From Nectonema munidae (taxonomy: Eukaryota; Nematomorpha; Nectonematoida; Nectonematidae), in assembly GCA_030549495.1 (NCBI GenBank), contig JAUIRK010001041.1:1674001-1738000 (forward strand): a stretch of DNA of 64,000 bases. The letters run 5' to 3'. Below, one piece after another: positions 51,350-62,996 of this stretch. The translations under genes were made by a program, and so were the position numbers. Numbering within the stretch: position 1 is the stretch's first letter; the number at the start of each line of letters is the position of its first letter. The notes below the pieces were generated by a model. The model did no database searches and was not told the origin of the DNA. It was given only the letters and a program-made list of their open reading frames with translations.

Positions 51350-54165
51350 TTTTTACTTTCCTTCCTCATTTAAAGAATATTAACTTGTAAAGTTGCTCAT
51401 TAAAAATGAACTCAGTTATCATTGATGCGAAATTGTTATTTGAGACACAGTCAATTCTTGTCTCCGTACGAATCTTCCCACTCAAAAGCTGATCGAGAAC
51501 ATCTTTATTTTGGGGTGAACTGAGATGAAGGAGAGAGTAATATATCAATCGCTTATCAATTCTCTTTTTATATCAGCTTGTTGTATGAACAAAAATTTTG
51601 ACTTTTTTAGAAGCTGGGTTCAACATGCTAAGAACAAATTTTACTAAGAAACCAACTGCTGTTATGATAATATGCAAATAAAAAAAGTGGAAAAATAATA
51701 TTAAACTGTATTCGTGTATGTTGAAGCTTGCAAAATGAAATAAAAATATTAAAAAATGTATGATTATAAATATGGAGAATGTTTGAAAATTGTAATACTA
51801 TTTAATACTTAAAATAGTTATACTGATATAGATAAACTTTTGGAAAGAAAAATATTCAAATATTCAGTATGTTGTCCACGTTCAGGTTTCAGGGTAATTT
51901 TTCGCCTGCCAATTTTCTTCATTGCAATTATCCCAGAGTTTCAATTTTTCCATGATGCCAACTTTTGGCAATATTCTCAAGGGCAATTTTCCAGACTTCA
52001 AATTTTCTAGTCAGATAAAGTTATATAAAATATACATAATTATTAAAATATTATTTAGTTCAGAATAAATATGTTATTCAAAAGGAAAGTCTAAAACTTT
52101 TAATTTTTTAAAAATTCAGATAAGTAAGCAGAACTTCTAAAAAAAATTTCAAAAAAAATGAAAATCATCCGCCTCAAATATTTTATATTTTCATCGAAAA
52201 GAAAGTTCTAAAATGGAAAAATTGTCTACGTCATTTAAAAAAATAAGGGGAATCAAATGGGTTAAATAAAGTTTTTTTTATATTTGAGGAAATATAAAAA
52301 CTTATTCAAAAAATTTTTTTAAATAAATACTTAGATTATAATGCGAGCCTCGAAACACGTCTTTATGACAGAAGCTTCTGGTAAAAAGACTTGCTGAGAA
52401 TATCGTGATAAAATGATAATGATCCTTTCGGACAAATTATGCTTGTTTTAGTTTTGATAATTTGAAATTTCATTTATCCAATCATACAATAAAGATTTGA
52501 AAAAATTAATTAAAATTTAATTATGTAGTGATCTCTTTTTAAAAACATCATTTTATCTTATGTTTTATGATTGATTTTTCTTCAGTATTAAAACACATAT
52601 CAGCCCAAACTTTACGAGATGATAACCTTGAAAGAATGATTATTCTATAATTAATAATATGCATGCATACATCACAGTGTGTTATATTATCATCATTTTT
52701 TGTTTAAAGAAGATTCCTGTAAAAATAAAGAAAACGCTTTTCACGCTTTCAAAATTTGTAATTTCCAATTTTTTGAGTTAATATAAATATATTTGGGTTA
52801 TGATTTGTATAAAAATGAGCATTTCGTATATGTTCACCAAATGTGGACACTTTACACTACTGCATTTGGTAATATGAGCTAATAGGATAGCTTTGGCAAT
52901 TCGACGAAATCTCTATGAGAATGAATCCCGCAGAGGAATGAATCCAACCACACAAAGTCCTTCGTAGGACAAAGTATTCTCGTAAATATCAAATCTAATG
53001 ATATTTCCTGCCTACTTCATCAATACATTTCTTTTCGAATTTCACTCTCGAACGCAAATGTAGATGGCTTTTAAGGAAGAAATTAGTTGAAATTCTTTTA
53101 CTAGTATTATCATCATACAGCAGCTAGGTAGTTTAGCTATGCTAAAATCTTGTTCTTTTTTATAGGCTATGCTGAGAAATAGAACTTCAGGGTAGGGAAA
53201 CATCATCTGTGATCTATACTGACTACAGAATTAATCAAAAGATTACAAAGGAAATTATAACTGCTGAAGAAAATTGGAATTTCTCACCAGAATCGCAGAA
53301 ATGCCAACCTCTAATTTTTTAAGAAGATTTCTTAAGAGACTTTCAGATCCCAACAAAATTTGAGAGTGACATCCTTACATCCAAGAATTTCATAGCAAAT
53401 ATTCATGATATATTAAAAGTTAGGTACCAGTTTTACAAATATCACGAAATTTTTTGTACTTTCTTCGTGAGTTTCAAATATGGTCAGCAGGGGGTTTTGT
53501 ATAACTGAATTGAAGCGTGTATCCAGTTGTTCAAATTTAGAGCGACTATAGAAGGGCAAGGGCAAACATTCTCACTCACCCTTCCCTCATCCCTGATGAT
53601 CTTCACTTCACTCTATAACGGCGCTTTTAATTGGCAAATGAGTTTTATTTTTGAGTGTGAAACTCCATGTATAGAACATAATGGTTATTGGAGAACTCTA
53701 CTACATTAGCAAAAATACTACATATGCAAAAAAAGATGTCCGACTAAACACCATGAGATACTAAAAATTATATACCAACGTAATCACGAAAATTTTAAGT
53801 ATATCAATTTGTTTACCAATTCAAAGTTGAAAGCAAAATCAAAAATGATTTTTATCATAAGGTGATGATGGTCCAATAATAAATGCAAACTAATATTTTT
53901 TGAAAAAATTAAATTACTGCTAACAAACCCAAACAATTGAAAAACTAACTAAAAGGAACTAAAGTAAATCACGAAGTTTTAATACGTTTTCGTTGATATC
54001 ACTCATCATACTAAAATACTGAATACAAGATTTAACAAATTCTTATATTTTATTAAAAATTTTGAAATTTTACTAAAAAGCGATTATATGTATTTTAAAT
54101 ATTTTTTATTTAAACAATTTTTAATATAAAGTAAAAAAAATTATCAACTTCAAATAATTATTGTC
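51350..54165. other. Intergenic stretch, no recognised content
   Basis: This is AT-rich DNA with slightly more balanced composition at 52850-53720. No coding family, RNA gene or clear terminal repeat is recognised. Confidence 0.4.
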
Positions 54166-54168
54166 GAC

Positions 54169-54240
54169 AGATGGTCTAGTGGTGAGAGCATAGGGTCTTT
54201 ATTTAGTTGGTTTGGCTTCAATTCCAGTTCGTGACTATCC
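54169..54240 (+). mobile_element. tRNA-like sequence, probable SINE head
   Basis: AGATGGTCTAGTGGTGAGAG closely fits the tRNA A box region (TGGTCTAGTGG-nAGAG). A B-box-like GGCTTCAATTCC follows at about 54223-54234. The anticodon arm does not fold well, so a SINE head or tRNA pseudogene is likelier than a working tRNA. Confidence 0.55.
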
Positions 54241-54839
54241 CTAACATGTTAAAAATGTATTTTTCCCTTGGATGCGATAACTACAACTAAAAAAGAAGTT
54301 TGAAAAGATAATTTTCACATTCTTATCTTATTTTGCAGTGTTTTGGGAGTTTTTGGTGTGTTTAGTCTGACCCTTAAAAAACATTTATTTTAAATGCTTA
54401 GCAGTTGAATAAATTCTTGGCGAGATGCAAACACTGGAGTTGATGCAACCTTTTCTGTAGATTTTAATCAAGCATTCCCTGCATAATATCCAAAACATGA
54501 AGAACGAATACGTCTTTCAGCTATTATTGTGTTCAGGATTCTCTCTTTTGTTACACACCATATGTAAGGAAATGAGATATGATGAGGATTTCTCATGGAT
54601 TCACAGTATATAATAAAGTTTAAGTGTCTGAGTAAGATTTTTTAAGTATTTTACATAATCTCAAAATAAATTACATTTTTGAAAACATGTGTATAGAAGC
54701 TCTTTATTAGTAGAACACCGAGATAAGAATTGGTTCTAAATATTTTAAATTTTTAAGTACTTCAGTCAGATTTTTGTATGAATTTGAAGTCTAAGTGCGA
54801 GTGTCACATTTCCCGGCAGACTTCACAATTCTCAGAAGC

Positions 54840-55090
54840 ACTGAATATGGCTATAGGAGGCCGTAAAATTACAGAAAAGTAATAGAAAGATAAATCAAGA
54901 AATGTTAATATTTTTAGATGAAAGTGGATTTGACCTTCATATGTGTAGAAGTTAAGCTCGTTCTAAAAGGGGAAATGAAAAAATTTAGGGTCGTGAAAAA
55001 AGCATCACTCCCATTCTTGAATTGAATTATTTTGGAGTTCTTCATTGTCAAATTATTCCAAATGTAAATACGTGTGTAAAATTTTTTTTC
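54840..55090 (+). pseudogene. Remnant of an IS630/Tc1-like DDE transposase
   Basis: MLIFLDESGFDLHMCRS at about 54902-54952 fits the first catalytic Asp motif (FxDESGFxLHxxRxRGxS). LELNYFGVLHCQIIPN at about 55017-55064 fits the next conserved strand (A-N--G--H--II). An in-frame stop and frame changes show it is dead. No ends are visible. Confidence 0.5.
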
Positions 55091-55662
55091 CTTTTATGAA
55101 AGTCTTCTTAGAAAAAGTAGATGCAAATTCTTCTATAGAATCTCTAACAGGGAGTGAAATGGATGACGCTAAAATACACAGTACAGAGAAATTCAAGAAA
55201 TTGTAGATACTCAAAACAAATATAGATAAAAGTATCTCCCAACTTACTCTCAAATTCTGAATGCGTGCGAAAACGAATTCTCAAAGATAACGCATAAAGT
55301 AAAAGGTTTGTAGTCAAACACTTTTTCTATATGATTATTGAAATTTCGTATTTTAATTAACCGTTTGGATGGCAGTGTTGCATGCTTTGAAATTTAATAT
55401 AGCTCCTACTAGACAATGTTATGATCAAAGAAATTATTCTCGGAAAAGATATTTTCGAATAAATTTTTTGTTATTAGTGATCATTTAATTTTAGACTATC
55501 TAATTGCTCAAATTTCTGTAAAAGTATATAAATGTTAATCTACAAAATATAATAAAATGAAATAAAAAAATACAAATTAAAGAAAAACAAACTTAAATAT
55601 AAAAAAGACTAGACGAAATTGAATTGAAAAAGGACGAACATCAAAGTAAAAATACCATTCAG

Positions 55663-55900
55663 CTATATATACCATTTTTACTACTAAATTGTCTTTTTAG
55701 TACCAATTTGTCTTCTTTTAATCCTAATTTGTCTTTTTTGAGTCCTAAATTGTCTTTTTTCTCTTTTATTTTGTATTTTTAGAAAGAGCGTTTAGAATTT
55801 AAAAAAGGCAAATTAGAATGTAAAAAAGACAAATTAGAATTGAAAAAAGACAATTTCAAACTAAAAAAAGACAATTTAGTAGTAAAAATGGTATATATAT
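55663..55900. mobile_element. Foldback element with 20-bp tandem units in each arm
   Basis: ATATATACCATTTTTACTAC at the left is inverted at the right (GTAGTAAAAATGGTATATAT, to 55900). Each arm is about 100 bp and made of four imperfect 20-bp units with an AATTTGTCTTTTTT core (inverted in the other arm as AAAAAAGACAAATT). The whole could form one long hairpin. Related AAAAAAGACGAAC units occur at about 49995-50030 and 55600-55640. Confidence 0.75.
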
Positions 55901-56462
55901 GAAGAAGAAGAGTTTATTTCGCAAACAAAACAAAAAAAATGTAAAATCGGGAAAAAAAGGAAACAACAAAAAAAATTAAAAAAATAAGACATGCAGCAAC
56001 ATTAAATATAAGCATGGATAACCAAAAGGCCATAAAGCAGCTTGTATACTTAACCATGAAAAGAAAGATGTGATTAAGAGCAAAAAGAATGAGATTCGAG
56101 TGAAAAATAACAAAAATAGCATATCTACACTTATACAAGTTAATTTCAATGGAATTAAACAAAATTTAAACCCTCGCACTACGGACTCTATGTATTTTTT
56201 CCGCAAAAGTATTTACAAGATTATTATCGGAAAACTTTCAATGGGAAAGTTCAATAAAAACTTATAAAAAATCATCTAACTTATAATTCATCTAAACTTA
56301 TAAAAAATGCTTCTTAAGGCACTGGAAAGAAAAAAATTTAACATTACCTAAAAAGCTCTGCGAATTTTCATTTTTTCTCATTTTTGTACCTTGAAAAATA
56401 AATTATTTATAGATGGCGTTAAACTTAAAATGGCAAAAAAAATTATTATAAGAAATCAAAGT

Positions 56463-58187
56463 TTATACACAATTAGGGCAAGCAGTTTTAGAATGAATCT
56501 TACAAACAAAATTCGAGCACATGGAACATTTTTTTGTTGTTTTGTTTTTTTTAGAAAGACAAACAGAGCAGACACCTTTTTTGGAAGTTGTTTGTTCTTC
56601 TGTCGCAGCTTTCGAAAAACCATAAACAGACAGTAGGTACTTAACTTGGATTGGCATTTCAGAGATGTTGGATCTTACCTTCATACACTCTTCTGCCAAA
56701 AGAAAAGACAGCTTCTTTAAAAAAACTTTACGTCCACTTTGCTTCGAACTCGGGAACGATTGAGGAGAGTTGTATCTTGCAACAACCCATGTGTTCAAAG
56801 CAACTATGTCCAAGTAGTTGCAAAAAGTAGCTAGAGTCCATCTTCTACATGGCTTCTTTGATCGATAGCTTCTGATCATTTTATTGCCGACATCAACTCC
56901 CGATTTGTATTTGTTGTAGCTGAGCAAACTTTGTGGTGTTGAGTGCTCGCCATATGTTGTTATGTTTTTGTGTTGAGATGACAAGAGGTACACGACTGAA
57001 GTTATTGCGAGCATGTTTTCTTGGTATGTACGCAGAAAGTGAAGCATATTCGGAATAAATAACACGACTTTCACATTCCGCGAGGCGAAGTCCTTTCAAG
57101 TGGTTAGGCTTAAAAATCGTAGGAACAAATCGTCTGTTCCCATTGACAGTGCCACAAAGGGATATATCTCTATCGTGGCACCAGACAGCCAGCTCATGAC
57201 TGGTAAAAAACCTGTCAGTAAAAACGCCACAACCAGATGGAATCTTTGAGTCTTGTATAAGTCTTTTTGAAATATTCAAGGCTGAAAAATGTGAATTTCC
57301 CATACCAGGTATATAGAGTTCGGGCATCATATAAAAAAAATATTCTGCATCATTTATATGATAACATTTTAGACCGTAGTGCCCAGGTTTCTTAGGATCA
57401 TATATTTTCAACCTGCACTTTCCTTTGAAGCTGATAAGTTGCTCATCTATTGTTACATGTGAATGAGGAGTCCAGTACTTTGAGAAAACATTGCGGAAGT
57501 GATCATGTACTTTCCTGATCGGACTCAATTTATCTCCAACATCTCTTTGTGTTTTGTCAAGTGATGAAAAGATGAATGAGTGTAAACATGTCCCTTCCCA
57601 AGCTGGCTCTTAGAAATGGAATTCCAAAATTAGAAAACAAATCACAAATGGCAACTTTCTGGTCTCCACTTTGGCCAATATAAAGTAAGCTAGCAAAGTA
57701 CGAGAGGAGATGATGAATTTCAAAATTCTTATAACAATGAGCCAATCCTCAATGTTTAGGGTTTTCAGATCTGAAAAAATAGTTTCGATATTTAAAATAA
57801 AGAATATATAAGCAAAACTTACTCGAAGTTGGTTTTTAGTTTTGCAGCTGTCATTTCATAGATATATGAAATCAAATTCACATCAAAAAAAAGTTTGAAT
57901 ATGAACAGAATGTCGTCGTCGTCAGTGTCTTTCATAGACCCTTTAGGTCCTGGGGGATTACTAATTGCGTTTCTGATATTGATTCTTTGGGGACGACCTT
58001 CAAGAGCAGATATGGGTCTCCAACGATAAATAGTTTGGTCAGGAGCTAACAAATCATCTTCAATTACAAGAGATGACGAAGAAGAAGAATGAGATGATAG
58101 GGATGAGTAGGAGGAGGAAGTAAACGAATAAGATGTTTGTTCTTCTCCGCTTTCAGAACTACTTTCTATGGAAAAGTCAGCGCTCAT
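56463..58187 (-). pseudogene. piggyBac transposase, broken
   Basis: From right to left: an acidic Ser-rich N-terminus (from 58187); a DDE core with the three expected Asp motifs TIDEQLISFKGKC, FTDRFFTS and GVDVGNKM; then a C-terminal cysteine-rich domain (CSVCLSKKNK, CSMCSNFVCKIH, CPNC). These are the standard parts in standard order for a piggyBac (PGBD-like) element. A GTAAGT donor at 57822 and TTTTTTCAG acceptor at 57771 could remove a 52-bp intron and keep the frame. Beyond it there is an in-frame TGA (57749-57751), and the reading frame shifts near 57560-57590 and again near 57000. It is therefore probably inactive. No TTAA-flanked terminal repeats were found. Confidence 0.85.
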
Positions 58188-58199
58188 GATTTTATATCA

Positions 58200-59229
58200 A
58201 AAGGATTTTGCAAAGATCTTCAAGCCGAAACGTTCTTTGAGTATTAGCTGGGTTTATGTAACAAAATCAATTTGGAAAACAGTAATCAGCGAACGATAGA
58301 GTCTCAAGAAAGATGCAATGAAGAGAGAAGTATATTGATCAAATCAAGTTCACAATGGAAACGCAAAAACTAGAATACTTTCAACGAGAGAAAAAATAAT
58401 AAATAAATTATAAACGCATCACATGTGCTTTGATAAATCAATATCATTACTTCTACAATACCATTATGCATGAAGCCACATGCCGCCTGGCTATTGAACG
58501 CTGAACTAAGCGTATAGATAGGAAATACAATTGACGAACAATGTGTCATTGAGATTATATTATATAATAAATGAGCTGATGAGTTATTGAATGAATTTTG
58601 TGGCACTGTTATGCTTTTATTTACGTTGTTACTATACATCTCCTGATACCACAATAATGATCTATGGCAGAGTTCAAAATTTTTCGGTAAGTAAAAGAAA
58701 ATAAAGGAACGATTGGTTCACCATTGTTTTCATTTTATCACTACCATTACATGCGTGATGAGAAGTGATGAAGCAGTTTGCACTAGAAGCAGTTTGCACT
58801 ATCAAAGTTTCAGCAGTTTGTTATTACTTTTATTTCTCTCATGAATTTTAGATCTCCTGCTAATCATTGATACAAAATGCCGGTAAACGGATAAGGGTTG
58901 GCAAAGGAGAAGAATTGGCAACCTATACGCACTGCTACTATGAGTAGCAAAAGGCGGCAACATCAAACATTTGTAAAACTGGCGAACTTCTCTTTTGCCA
59001 ATGCTTTTCCTAGAACCGAAATGCCAACATCCTTTGAGTAAATACATCACAATTGCAAAATGAAAAACACGTAGAAATGTAATATTATTGAATATCTGAT
59101 ATGAAAAAGTTTTATTTATTACTAACAAATTTTATCAACATCATAGATAGTGGTAGTAAGACATAGAAGCACTAGCGATGCAATCACAGTATGATTCTAC
59201 GTACACTAAGTGTATTGAGAAATAACCTA
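58200..59229. other. Stretch upstream of the tandem array
   Basis: No recognised gene is present. A short GCAGTTTGCACTA duplication lies at about 58771-58800. The 5' part should contain the promoter and right end of the piggyBac element. Confidence 0.35.
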
Positions 59230-59230
59230 G

Positions 59231-59544
59231 ATGGATTTGAACCACGATCTCTGTATGTGCCTCAACATGGATTTGAACCACGATCTCTGTATGTGCCTCA
59301 ACATGGATTTGAACCACGATCTCTGTATGTGCCTCAACATGGATTTGAACCACGATCTCTGTATGTGCCTCAACATGGATTTGAACCACGATCTCTGTAT
59401 GTGCCTCAACATGGATTTGAACCACGATCTCTGTATGTGCCTCAACATGGATTTGAACCACGATCTCTGTATGTGCCTCAACATGGATTTGAACCACGAT
59501 CTCTGTATGTGCCTCAACATGGATTTGAACCACGATCTCTGTAT
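59231..59544. repeat. 36-bp tandem repeat array (8.7 copies)
   Basis: Eight full 36-bp units and a 26-bp partial run from 59231 with no visible differences. Each unit contains GGATTTGAACCACGATCTCT. Because 36 is divisible by three, reading frames stay open on both strands, which yields several meaningless open frames. On the - strand each unit contains GGTTCAAATCC, a pol III B-box match. The flanking - strand sequence CTGTACGCGATATACAG could be a tRNA-like anticodon arm, so the array may have grown from a tRNA or SINE fragment. Confidence 0.9.
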
Positions 59545-59592
59545 ATCGCGTACAGTGTGTTAGCTGTCCATCGAAAACATTTGTTTCTCTAG

Positions 59593-62000
59593 ATTATTCC
59601 TATATGAAATCAACTCATGCTATCTTCACCATTTTACATACGAGATGTATAATGTATATAAGTAGTAGATAAGTACGTTCGTGTAGGGTAGTACGATGGT
59701 GTGTGCTTATGAGTCTCAGTTGAGATTACCAAGGCAGTAGTAGTAAGACATTTAGTGCTAGTGCTTATTTATCAACATCAATTTGGTTCTTAGTTGTAAA
59801 GTTTGCTTTGATCAAAAAAAGAATTATAGATGGCGTTAATATCAATATTACTTTTTTCTCAAGTTTCATTATCAAGTAGAAAAAATTGTTGAATTATTCT
59901 GCTCAAAGAAGCATTCCTTAGGAATGTATAAAAATAGATACTACGTTTCTCAGTAATTTTGTTTTCTCAATAATTATAGAAGGTATTTTTTTAGCAAATT
60001 TTATTCATATATGATTGGCGGAAAAAATGTCCCTAGTCCGTATACAGAGTAAGTACAAAATGATCCGTTGCGAATGTGTTTGTAACATTCGGATGAAAGA
60101 GTCCTGTTACTAAACATTTCCACGTTTTTCCTGTATTTTGGCGCTCCTTTTTATGCTCTTGAGGTGCTTCCTCATTTAAATATTGATTGATGGGGCTTAA
60201 ATGAAATATGAGAACAAAGATCTTCAAGAGGCTCGCCACCCACCAAATTTTTAATGTCGACAAAATAAGAACAAATTTATTTAACTAGGACAATAACCAA
60301 AAATTAAAATTCAAATCAAGTTGGAGGCCCAATTAGAGAATATTGCTCCTTTTCACGCTAAAAGCGTGTTCAATCACATATTTTAAATTGAAATTTGAAT
60401 TAACTGAAATAGAAATAAGATATATGAACATATTCACACATTGAAAAATCACTAATGTCCAGTAGGGTATTGAGAAAATTATTTTAGTGTGGCTTTAAAA
60501 AATGGTCATGAAAACTATAGTTGGTTATTATTAATGAAGTTGGACTGACTTTTAAAAAGAATTTTTAATATATACACATCGATTTACAAAAAAACTATTT
60601 GAAAAAATAAATTGGAACGCATATAAGTATAAAATGTATTGATACTTCATTTTAGGAAATGGTGCTAAAGCAGAAGCAATACCCTCTGCCCTTGCATACA
60701 CCTTATTAAAAGTATACCTTGTATGAGGCATAACTAAATTGTGTGTTCCACCTATTCTAAATTCAAATACGATCCTAATGTCCAAAAGCCAGCGTAGGTA
60801 ACCCTTTGATGAGCTATTAGGAGGAGATATAAGTGGTTTTTAGGAGTTATTGACACAGAAGATTTAAGATTGTTATTGACTTCACTGGAACCAGACATAT
60901 CGAGTTTAGACTTAAAGAATCAACTTCAACGCTCACACTCAACAATATAATTTTTCGAAAAAAAATCTTCACATTTTTGACTTAATAAAAATTGATTTTT
61001 AATTAATAAGTAGAGTTAAGAATACGAATTGAAAAAATAGAGATTATCAATTTACGCATACTAGCACTTCGACATCTAACCTGAATATCTTTTAACTTTG
61101 TTGCCATGAACTTATAATAAGGGAATGAATAGCATATTATATATAGTTGTATAGTTAAATATTTTATATTTAAGTGTGCTTGATAAATAAATATGCATTG
61201 TGCTTATTTTTGTACTTGAACTATTTTTCTCTATTGAAAGTAGGCAAACAAATAAAGTTATCAGAAGAACTCAACTTTTCCAAGGGCTTGGTGTGAAAGG
61301 AATAAGTAAGCTTTGTGAAGCTTAGTGTGCAAAACTTGAAGAATTTCTGCTCTTCATTGCGACACGCTAATAAATACTATACACACTTTCTCACATACAC
61401 AGGTCCAATGAGTATACTGGTTAAAATTTGAGCCAAAATATCTGAAATTATTGATTTTTTGAGAAAAAATTATACTAAAAAAAAAATAAAAGAACAATTC
61501 AAAATGAAAATTTCAAATAAAATTAGTAATTAAAAATTTTTATGGAAAAAAATGTAAGAAAATATGATTTAAATGAATTGATAAAAAAATTATTCAATTT
61601 TTAAGGGTAAATTTAAAAAAAATTTTATTAAGTAAAAAAGAATTATATTAAAATATAAAATTGCTTATGAGAATACAAGGTAAAACTTTCTATTTTTGCA
61701 AAAAGTTTTTCCTGCATTGAGACTTAGAGTAAATCTTAAGAATTTTGACATTGTTTTGAAAACAAATCATCTCCTATCTTTTGTGCATTGGAGAGAGCAA
61801 AAATAAAGCGTTAAAAGAAATATCAAAAATTAAAAAAAGACACAAAAATTATTTAGGAAGAAGAATTTTAGAAAAAATTTAACAAAATACTGACCTAATT
61901 TAAAAATAGTGACTTTTTACAGAAAAAAATGCGACTTTATTCACCTATAAAAATAAAGGTTTTTTTATTTTCCACTAATTATATTTCTCAAAATATGACA
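59593..62000. other. Intergenic stretch, no recognised content
   Basis: Mostly AT-rich DNA. Short open frames near 60033-60263 and 60552-60785 match nothing that I know. No terminal repeats are seen. Confidence 0.4.
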
Positions 62001-62019
62001 GACCGCATTAATTTGGTTG

Positions 62020-62170
62020 TAGAAACTGTGTTGAACGGCCACTCTATTGAGCGACCATTCTAGACATGCGCATATTTTTATTTTGCACCGACAGTTCTTC
62101 AGTGGAAATGTATCTCTATTCAACGGCCACCTTCAAACGCGACCAACGGCCACTCAACATAAGCAAGATG
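62020..62170 (+). repeat. Probable 5' terminal region of a pogo/Tigger element
   Basis: TGTTGAACGGCCACTCTATT, then GAGCGACCA, and a nearby cluster of CAACGGCCAC motifs resemble Tigger-type terminal repeats. They lie 0.8-1 kb upstream of a pogo transposase in the right orientation. The 3' end would be outside the window. Confidence 0.5.
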
Positions 62171-62996
62171 TTAAAAAAGGCCACTTAATATGTAGAGTTT
62201 AGCAAAGAGAGAGATATGCATCATAATATGTCATATTCTTACAGTGAAGTAGAAACACACATTCGAATGCAATTTTACTCTCACTAAAGAAAATCGTACC
62301 ACTTTCTCTTGCATCTACAAAAAACAAATGATAACTTACTCATACTTTGAGGGGTGGTCAATAAAGGCGACAAGAAAACTTGGAAGGATTACCTACTTGA
62401 TACAAAAATTCTTTCTTTTCTTCCTAGTACTTCTGTTATTTTTTGGTAAGGAAATAAAGCTCAAATATTTCATATTTTATATTCAACTTTTTGATAAAAT
62501 TTCTCAGTGTTACAAAAAAAGTAACTTTTTATTTTTATTCTATTTAATCCCATTTATAGATACTTAATTATAAAAGCTTAATATCATAACTATTTTTATC
62601 ATTTTACTTTGATGACAATTGCTTTATAATTAGAGGTAAAAAACAAGATCCTGTTTTTAGATTGAAGATTTTATGGGCTTAAAGCTATTAGTAAGGGTTT
62701 GCTTTTTATTGATATAAAATTTTCACTGTATTTTTAGATTTTATGTATATAATTTTTTCATCCAAATGGATATAATAATTTTTATCAATATTGAATATTT
62801 TTTTCCATTTTTAAAAATCAATGTCTCTTTAGTATTAAGGTTTCAGAATAATACTTAAGTATTGAAAGTTTTTTAGTTAGAATAATTAATAATTTTTAAT
62901 ACGCTATATAGGTGTGTTTTTTTATCAAGTTATAATAAACAAGTTTTACATATTACTAATTTGTTATTTTGGTACAAGTTATTTACTAATTTTTGC

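Noticed and set aside
54169-54240. Functional tRNA gene
   Set aside because: The A and B boxes fit, but the anticodon and acceptor stems do not pair well.
58802-59128. Open frame of 108 codons
   Set aside because: No domain, no splice or poly(A) context, and ordinary for this length of sequence.
59231-59544. CRISPR-like array
   Set aside because: The repeats are contiguous with no unique spacers, and this is animal DNA.
59141-59592. Four long open frames on both strands at one place
   Set aside because: They follow from a 36-bp tandem repeat whose length keeps all frames. The repeated peptides carry no domain.
60033-60263. Short open frame as an exon
   Set aside because: No similarity, no convincing splice partner.
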